60,000 bases of DNA. Source: Symsagittifera roscoffensis. Taxonomy: Eukaryota > Xenacoelomorpha > Acoela > Convolutidae. Below, one piece after another: positions 13,901 to 22,900 of this stretch (the first letter of the stretch is position 1; every line of letters begins with the position of its first letter). The notes beneath the pieces are model-generated. The model was not told the origin of the DNA and did no database searches. It worked only from the letters and a program-made list of their open reading frames with translations. The stretch spans positions 12,229,088 through 12,289,087 of the forward strand of contig NC_087071.1 in the NCBI RefSeq assembly GCF_963678635.1, given 5' to 3'. The position numbers and the translations under genes are program-made.

Positions 13901-16900
13901 ACCGACGGAAGCGACACAGTTAATGAACGACCTTCAAAAGATGTTCAGCCTTGGAGGTTTCAACCTCACAAAATGGACCTCAAACTCTCAACAATTCCTC
14001 ACAACAATCAACGAGAACCACTTGGAAAACAGCGACAGCCTCACCAAGAAGGAACGACCCCTCGAAAGAGTTCTTGGAGTGAAATGGAAACCAGACACGG
14101 ACGTCTTTCTTGTGGAAGCAAAGAAGTTTCACGCCATTGACAAGAAGGACTTAACGCAGCGCAAACTATTGAAGTTTGCTTCTTCAATCTTTGACCCGCT
14201 TGGAATTACGATGCCACTGACAATTCGACTACGACAATCGCTTCAACTTGCCTGGAGTAATGGACCTTAATGGGACGAACCTGGATCATTTAACAGACCT
14301 CAACGATTGGATAGACAAGCGAAGCCAATTCAACGACATCTGCCTGCCCCGGATTTACTTCAAACCAGAAACGAAGATACTAGAAACCCAACTCCATGTA
14401 TTCAGCGACGCCTCCGAACTTGCCTTAGCATCAGTTGCTTACCTCAGAATCAGATACGACGACGACACAACGGAACTCAAGTTCGTCATTGGAAAAGCCC
14501 GAGTAGCACCCATCAGCAGAATGACAATTCCAAATCTCGAGCTTCAAGCCGCCACTAACGGAGCTTAACTGTCTCGTTTCATCAAAGAACAACATGACAT
14601 ACGAATCGACAGTACGACACAATGGACAGATAGTACAACAGTTCTTCATTGGATAAACTCGCCGAATCAACGACACCGGATCTTCATTGCCAACCGCCTG
14701 AATTTCATCATGGACTCAACATCTTCACTGGACTGGAGATACGTGCCCAGCAAAGACAACCCTGCAGACGACGGAACACGTGGTTACAAAGCATGTGACA
14801 TGACTACCGATTCACGATGGATCAAAGGACCAGACTTCTTGTTAAGACCATCATCAGATTGGCCTAATCACCCGCCAACACAACCTACAGCCGATATTCA
14901 TCTGACAGACAACGACCCACAACCGCCAACATCAGTAATCGACTTCAACCGATTTAGCACTTGGACAAGAGCACTCAGAGTTACTTCATATGTTCTTCTC
15001 TTCGCAGAAAACATCAAAAGGAAGACACGTCAGAGCCTCTCACTTCAACACCTCACCTTAGGATTCGCATGGATCATTAAACACTCACAGAATCAATCAT
15101 TCCCCAAGGAAATAGCATGCCTGACAAAGAAATCTGACATTCCACCCCACAGCCCTCTACAACCTCTTTGCCCCTTCATCGACGATCACAGATACTTACG
15201 TGACAAAGGACGACTACAGAAAGCCCCACTTCTACTTTGCAGCCGACATCCAGTCATTCTGAACGCAGAAAACTACCCAATACAACTCTTCATGAAGCAA
15301 ACACACGAAATAAATTCCCATTGTGGAATGGAACACACCCGAAGCATTCTTCAGCAGGACTTTTGGATCATAAGATCACGCAAGCATCTGAAGAAAACTA
15401 TTCGACAATGCATACCTTGCCGACGCCTTCGACAGGAACCAGTGAAACCTCTGATGGCAGATCTACCCCTACAACGACTCCCTTTATCGGAAAACAGTTA
15501 CCCCTTCTACTCAACAGGAATTGACTTCTTTGGACCCTTTCCCACGCGGAACAACGACGAGTACAGTAAGCGATACGTTCTCTTCTTCACCTGCCTCGTC
15601 ACGCGAGCAGTTCATTCAGAAATATGCCAGCAAATTGACACAATTTCAATTCTACAAGCCATACGCCGTTTCATCGCTAGACGCGGTAAACCCAGGATCA
15701 TCTTCTCTGACAACGGGAAAGCCTTCGTTGCAGCTGACAAGGAATTACAGGAAAGCCTTTCTGAGATTCAACACAACAACGACTTCAACAATCAATGCCA
15801 ATTACTTGGAATAACCTGGAAGTTCAACCCACCTGCAGCCCCTCACTTTGGTGGATCATGGGAACGCCTCATAAAAACATTTAAGATGGCCTTCTACAAA
15901 GTCATTGGAACACGGACACTGGACGACAAAACTCTGTCAATCTTCACGTGCGAGGTTGAAGCTATGATGAATTCTCGCCCGCTAACCCACGTTTCATCAG
16001 ACCCAACCGACGACGAGCCCCTTACACCCAATAACCTTCTACTAGGACGACCAACAAACAATTTGCCTCCCGGATTGTTTCTCCCTCGCCACACAACGGA
16101 CGAGAGAACTTGGAAACAAGCTCAAGCCTTGAGTCAACAGTTCTGGAACAGATACCTCAAAGACTACTTGCCAACCTTGACGACCCGAACGAAATGGACA
16201 AAGCAATTGGAAAATCTTCAGCAAGGAGACCTTGTATGGATACTGGAAGACCTAACGCCTCGAGGTCTTTGGCCCCTGGGACGGGTACTTCGTACATTCC
16301 CAGGTGCAGACGGAATCGTTCGCTCCTGCGAAATTAAAACTAGCAGGGGGATTCTACACCGACCAGCAGTCAAACTCTCGCGAGTATTGGACCACAGTAA
16401 CAACTAGATGACCAACATGATCAACGACAGTTAACAACTAGATGACCATTACAATCAACGACGACGTACCATCAGCTTCAACGAACAATTTTCTAATTTG
16501 CAACCTGCAAATGGGCCCGGCTATGTCTACGACATTTGAACTTTATTCTTTGCCGAACCTAATTTTGCCACATTTTCGACACGAATATGCCGCCAAATTA
16601 CCAAATTAATAAACTGAAGGACTCAAAACTCAAAAATCAAAAAGAAATCATTTAAAAAGAAACAACTAAACTACGATCTGAAATTGGAATCTTAATCATC
16701 CAAAACGTATTGCCATTGTCAAAAATAATAAAAATCGGATTTAAATCAATCGAGAATATACATCAGATTTTTTTGCAACCTTGATTTGAATATATAAAGA
16801 AACAAGTATACCCGGTTGCTGCGCAAGTAGCACAGAATGTTCCGACCACATTCGTGAGCAACTACAAAGCGTATTTTCTAATTTAACTACTTACTAATTT

Positions 16901-19900
16901 TCCTTTCAGTAAATTTAAGTTTTTAAGACTAAATGGCCCAATTTCATACCTAACGAACGTTATTCAATCGCTTAACTCGCTCGAAATCGAACGAAAACTC
17001 AAAAATTGTAAAACATTGAGGCAACTTTTTAGAAACTTTTTGATGTCGTTCGAATCACTGTCTTTAATACGATGGTCTTTGATATGATATATCACCTAAA
17101 AGGTCTTTATTACGATGTATCACTCGACATATTCTATGATTATTTGCGGAATGGAAAACAAAACAGAAAAAACTAACACACCCGAATACAAAGTTCCTCC
17201 CCACTTTCCGTGGTCGGAACAACAACTATTTTTTTTTTCAGATCAAAGTAATGACATTTCGAAAACTACTACTTTTTCAAAAGTTTTTCAAATATTTGTT
17301 CACATAGCTTCACTGCGCAGAGAAAGTAAGGAATTTAAAATTAACTACCTCATCTTAGCAAGTGAAACTGAGAAAAAAGACGTGTAAATTGAAAACCCCG
17401 CCGTCAAATCTTTGTTACAGTAGAATTAAAAACTAATTTAATTTCATGATAAATGCCTGATTCATACTAACCGAAAACTTTGAACCAAATAAACGAAGTT
17501 TTAAACAAGTTTTGGTGTGTTACAATAGATGACAATTTTGAGAACTATTGGAGTAGCGCACATATTAAATAGGAGACCTATAAGGCAAAAATATTCAATT
17601 AATTTACAATCAATTGTACAAGCTACTTTGTTAATACATAATAATACAGATAGTTTTTGTTAATACATTACACTGCTAGATGATTTCTCTTTTTCAAAAA
17701 TTCAAATTTCACACTCTAATTTGGCTCTAAAATAAATTGCAAATAGTGTTTGAAGTATAGCAACAAGCGCTTCAGCTATTTAACTTGAGTCTACCACCTA
17801 TTGTAATAACTCACCCAAGTTTTTATCACATCCAAAATTCAATGATTTTCGTCAACAGATAATAAAAGAGTCAAACGAGCTCTAAAAAAGAAAATCATCA
17901 TTTTAAAGCTTTTAGAGATTCAACAAATGCCTGTTAAAAGCATTTGTTATTCCGCTGTTTTTCCAAAATTTAGATCCCTTCATGAAAACAATTCAGAGTA
18001 TTCGTTACAACATATCCGCTTTAGTTTGGTAATTGATAGCGCATTTTGAACGCGTTAAGTCAAATTGCAAAGTGAAAAAAAAACCTAAATCAATCGTTCA
18101 TTAACTCTTTAGGAATTGCAACTTCTGGCAATAGGTTTTTTGAAAGACAGAAATAAAAAGATCTTTCTACAGTTTTTGAATTTGAACTGCCGAGGAAGCG
18201 CTGACAGTTTCAAAACGAGCTATTCACCAATAACCTAGTTTTTATCCCAGTTGATCAAACTTCTGCTCGTTCTAAATTGAACTACGAAGCATAATTTCTA
18301 GACCGGTTTTTCTTGACACTCGGAAAATTTTTGGAAACATTTTTCATAACGATCAGATCACGATTGAAAGTTTTTTGAAGTTTATCTGACGTTTATTTGT
18401 TGCACCTTTTTTAAAATTAAATATAAACAAACAGTATTACACATCCAAAACAAAGTGCTTTCCACTTCGTCGTCGGAATAATTATACTCACTTGTTCATG
18501 GCCTGTTTCAAGTCATGATTTTCCAGGATTACTTCATTCAATGCACGAGCTAAGGCCGGCATTCGTTCTTGGATGACAGTGCACGAATAGTGTTCAAGCG
18601 ACGAATGAGTTGCAGGGTCGAAATCATTTGGAATGGCAAATTCTGATTGGTTGGGTTCGTTTTCGGCTTCTTGAATATCTGTTGTTTGCACTTCAGCATT
18701 TTCTTCACGCTTTTCAGCCGTTTGAGAAAAGTTTTCAGCTTGAACTAAACTTTCAGTTTGCTGAGAAAATTCATCCGAACTTTTTGATACTGGATTTTGA
18801 TATGCTAAATTTTCGGCTTTTACACACTCTAGTTTCGACTTGTAGAACTTTTCTAGACTTTGTATCTTTTCTTTATGAGAGGTTTCTAAAGCTTCAAATT
18901 TTTCAGTTTGAAAAGTTTCTAATTCTTCAAGTTCGAGTCTCAAGTTTTCATTTTCTTGTTGTAGTTTTTCCAATTTAAAGCTTGTATCATCCGCAGTTTC
19001 AGGCACTAATAAATCCGGTATTTCAAAAACTGCTTGCTCGGAAGTTACTGTAATATCGGAAGTATCTGCTTGCCAGTCGAAATTACTCCACGTAGAACTA
19101 GTATTAATATTACTTATAACTGACTCGTTATTTCCACTGTTTAGATTCGATTTGAATTCTTCGAGCTGTTTCTGTAGTTTTTTGATCGCGAAATCTTTTT
19201 CTTGTATTGCTTCGATATGTTGGTTTGAAATTCGGTCTAACTCTTTTTCGTATGAATTTGCTCGTTGTTCGTTTTGGCTGGCTAGTTTTTGATATCGAAT
19301 TGTCTAAAACAAAAGAATGATTTGATATAAGGAAAAACTACTGAAAAGTCTCTGGTGAAACTTCATTTATGCTTTAAAGTGTTGCATATCAATTTCGAGC
19401 TGAAAAAAACGTCCAAAAATTGATGTCCCTTTGCCTCAAGTACAAAAATTTATACAAAAAAAATCTTATAAAATCAGAATTGTTTCAGCCCCGCGAAGCA
19501 CTAAACACTATCTTTTCGCGTGATCAAAATCCGACTTTTCAGCATAAAGACGATTTGCAGCATCAAACTTTATCAAAGCGATTAACTTCAAAAGTGGACA
19601 AAATTCATTGAACTTAAAATTCTTTATCATAAACACCAGTTTCGATAGAATCCCAAGAATCGACATTTCTTAGAAAAAACAGAAAAATTGCCGAAAGTTA
19701 GGAAACTCCACTCAACAGGCTGATACTTTTTTGGAATTCCTGAATCCGAAACGAATGATTTAGTAACCAACGTTTCCTAACAAGTATTTGAACTAAAAAT
19801 TAGGAATTCTGTCCACAGAGGAAGCAATGCCAAAACCGGATGCACCTCCGATTCCTGAATTTCAAGACTATCACTACAAAGATGAGACGACCACTCCAGC

Positions 19901-22900
19901 TCCCTATGGAAGAGTTTTATGGAAGATTGATCTAGAAGAACCGGCATTCATAAGTACAATTCTATTTTGACGTAATGAGAGATTAAGATAATTTTTTATT
20001 GGAACATTGTGGAATCATTTTTTATTGAACATTGAATTATATCAGATTTTTTGGCCTTTAAATTAAATTATGAATTAAGTTTAAATCTAAAAATCAGTCG
20101 AATTATTACGAGATTTTTTGGCCATTAAGTTAAATCTTAATCTTTTTAAAAAAAACTGATTAGGTTTCTCTAAAGTACCCTATTTACATTTTTATTTACC
20201 TCAATCGGTCTTTCAAGAACCTTGTTCCGACGACTCTCGAAAGAGGAAGGGACTATAGACAAGAGCCCGTAATTTAATTATTGCCAGGCAGTTTTGACAA
20301 CAAAGGTAAGTTCGTAAAGAGAAAGATAAAATAGATCATATGAAAACTTAATAGTCGCGATTCGAATTCTATAAAAAAACATAGCCAACAGACAGTTGAA
20401 TAAGACTCAATGAACGCAAGTAAACAGACAATATATAATGACTTGATTTTTTCTTCTTAAAATCTTAAATTTCCGAAATCTTAACTCAATTTGAGAAAAC
20501 TTGGATCAATAAACATTTTCTTCCGCTTGAAAATCTGAAAATTAAATTCAACTTTCGAAACTAGAAGTCGCTCGTGTTTTATAGTGAACTTTACACTTTT
20601 GCTGTTCGCTAGTGGAATTTGCCTTCCTTTGAACAGAGGAAATGAACTGAACTTAAAATGAAACCCACAATCAATCCCATATTTAAAAAAAATACAGGAA
20701 ATTTCAAAAAACTTTGTTTATTCTTGTGAAAGTCAATTGTCTATTTCTGAAAAATAACGTCATTAGAGAATTTCTTCTCTTGCATCATTCTGGTGGTTGC
20801 AACATTCTGTGCTTCTTGCACAGCAACTATCTATCTTTGTGCGTCTTTCGTAATTACTTGATTTAGTTTTTCCTTACTTCGTGTTCTGATATATCTTATA
20901 CCGAAGAAAAAAGAAAGTACGCAACTAATAAAGTTAGTGAAATTTAGAATCGAAACAGTAAGTTTAAATTGGGTGTCAAAACGAAACCAAAACAGAAATC
21001 AATTAAAGGCCAGTATGGACTCCTTCCTATCAGCATATATTTGATCAAGTTTTTCTAACTTCAAGGGTTAAAGTGTTCCAGGCCGTAACAATTCTTCGTG
21101 CCAATTACACCAAGATTTGAAAATGACCTTGCCAAACTTATCCTTTCATAATATCCCTCACATGCTGAATAGGATTTAGCTCGGGTCTAAAAGATGGCCA
21201 TGACAACACTGGAACTCTTAGTCATCACTAGAAAAAGCGAAGTCAATCGGGCTGAATGGCAGGGGGCAGTATCTTGCTGAAACGTCCATAACTATTTACG
21301 TAACAAGCAAAAAAGTTAGTAATTAAACCCTTAATGCTTTGTCGCAATATACTGCTCACTATGCGCAATACGTTCGGTAGATTCTGAGATTCTACACCAT
21401 ATAATCAAACTTTGCTGGCTGTTCTATCGAACTGACGAATATTTTAAAACAAAAGTCGGCAAATTTTCTGTATGTAAATAAGACATCGCCTGTCGTCTGA
21501 GTTCAGGGAGAAGCGAAATTCGTCAATAACGAGTGTTTTTTTTTCAATCACGATACTTCCAGGCAGGCCTCTAAGCCCGAGCAAGACATCTCTGGTAATG
21601 TTTCTGCAGAAGAATTGGCCATCGAAACGGTCTTCTGCAACGAAAACCTACGCGACGCAAAATTGTATTAATAACAGGAACTGTCGCAACAAACTGCCGT
21701 GCCGTAAAAAACAGCATTTCGAAAAAAATATCCGCTGAGATGTCTATTAACTCTTCCAGCCGATTTCTCATCTAACGCCCTTGGTCTTTCTTATCGCCCT
21801 AAATCCTCATCTTGTCCTGTAACTAGGTATTTCTCGGACAATCTTGAAATCGATTAGGTAAAAATCTGAAAAACTTTGAAACTCCTGTTTTTGAATGCGC
21901 GCTTTGAAGATTTTATATCGTTTAAGAAAGCAAACGTCAAATATTTGTGCGCGGCAAACTATCTTGCACTCAAAATTGCTCAACATTGAATTGAGGCAAG
22001 CTGATTGGTTGTATTGATTCCAGGTAGGACTCAAATTTTAACACTTAACTATTTTATATTTGCTGTTAGGGGTTCAAAAAATGGTTTACATTTAATCAAA
22101 ACTGTTTGAGGCCATTTAAAGTGCTATCGAAGCACCTTTGGCCGATTGGGGCAAGGCAAGCGTCTCTCAACACGAAAGTCGTCTGTTCAAATCCTACTTC
22201 GGGCACGGTTGGAGGGGTCATATTGTCATCTGCCTTCTCTACACGAGTAGTTTTGTTACTTTTTAAAATTTTGTTCTGCTTAAATACTGTTGTTGACACC
22301 TTGACCGATAAGTTTTTGTAAAAACAACGTTGTGGACGTTACCAGAAGATCTGAGAATCTTCCACACTTTAAGAGAAAGAAAACACAAATCAAGGTTTTT
22401 ACTTTTTGAAAAGTCTTATTTAAACGCAGGAAGAAAATCTAATTCAAACAATTAGCAAAAACGCAACAAATTGAAAACATTAATGAGTTACGAAAAATAA
22501 ATACGCTTTACGGGAATCGAATCTACGGCCTCGAACAACCAAGACGACTGCCTTACACAACTGAGTCAGTCACCATTGAAAGCGCTAACAATAGCCACTC
22601 ACAAGAAGTAGAAAAGACGTTATTAAACAGCGAATACTATGCAGCACAGTGTTTCTAAAATGAACACTATTTTATACGGGTTGGATTGGGTAAAAGCGGA
22701 CCTCGTAACATAACACAATGCTCGCAAGCTTGCTGATATAAAGCCTATTTTGGATATATTAAATGGTAGAGCTTGACCATAATTTTTACATCAACCGTGA
22801 GAAATCATGTCAGATACCTGTAATCAAAGTATGAACAATGTATTCCAAGTTCTTCCATTTTTATTTCTGGTTTTAAAAAGCCAGTTTTTAATGTATCCAA

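Larger units (their letters stand above)
9376..16721 (+). mobile_element. Pao/BEL LTR retrotransposon, near full length, defective
   Basis: The element is 7,346 bp. The LTRs begin TGTCTACG and end TTGTCA. A 5-bp target duplication AAAAT lies at 9371-9375 and 16722-16726. The right arm keeps the empty site with a single AAAAT. The order is LTR, PBS, gag, protease, reverse transcriptase, RNase H, integrase, LTR; integrase after RNase H, together with the gag and protease types, indicates Pao/BEL. No envelope gene is seen. Stops at 10140, 10146, 12414, 14268 and 14566, plus frameshifts near 11450, 12355 and 14275, make it non-autonomous now. The LTRs differ by about six substitutions and two small indels over 183-198 bp, so it is not brand new. 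Confidence 0.95.
9045..16783. mobile_element. hAT-type MITE, split by the Pao/BEL insertion
   Basis: The outer parts are 9045-9375 and 16727-16783. The terminal inverted repeats read CTGGGTTGCATGATTAAA here and CAACCTTG at the other end. They are flanked by 8-bp duplications ATTTGAAT at 9037-9044 and 16784-16791. The intact right-arm copy (40271-40657, CAGGGTTGCAT termini, ATTCAAAT duplications) fixes the borders. An 8-bp target duplication with CAGGG ends is the hAT signature. The interior has GATTTAAATC palindromes (9069-9093) and no transposase. Confidence 0.85.
1..22898. repeat. Left arm of large inverted duplication
   Basis: Base 1 pairs with base 47570 and base 22898 pairs with base 34222, in reverse complement. 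Exons, introns and even SINEs and a decayed Tc1 element match in order. The left arm is 9,549 bp longer than the right. The Pao/BEL element with its 5-bp duplication (7,351 bp) and the LINE (2,170 bp) explain all but about 28 bp of this. The arm probably continues past the left edge of the window, because exon 7 is still homologous there. The right arm ends at an assembly gap, so allelic haplotigs joined in inverted orientation are as likely as a true duplication, or more so. Confidence 0.95.
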
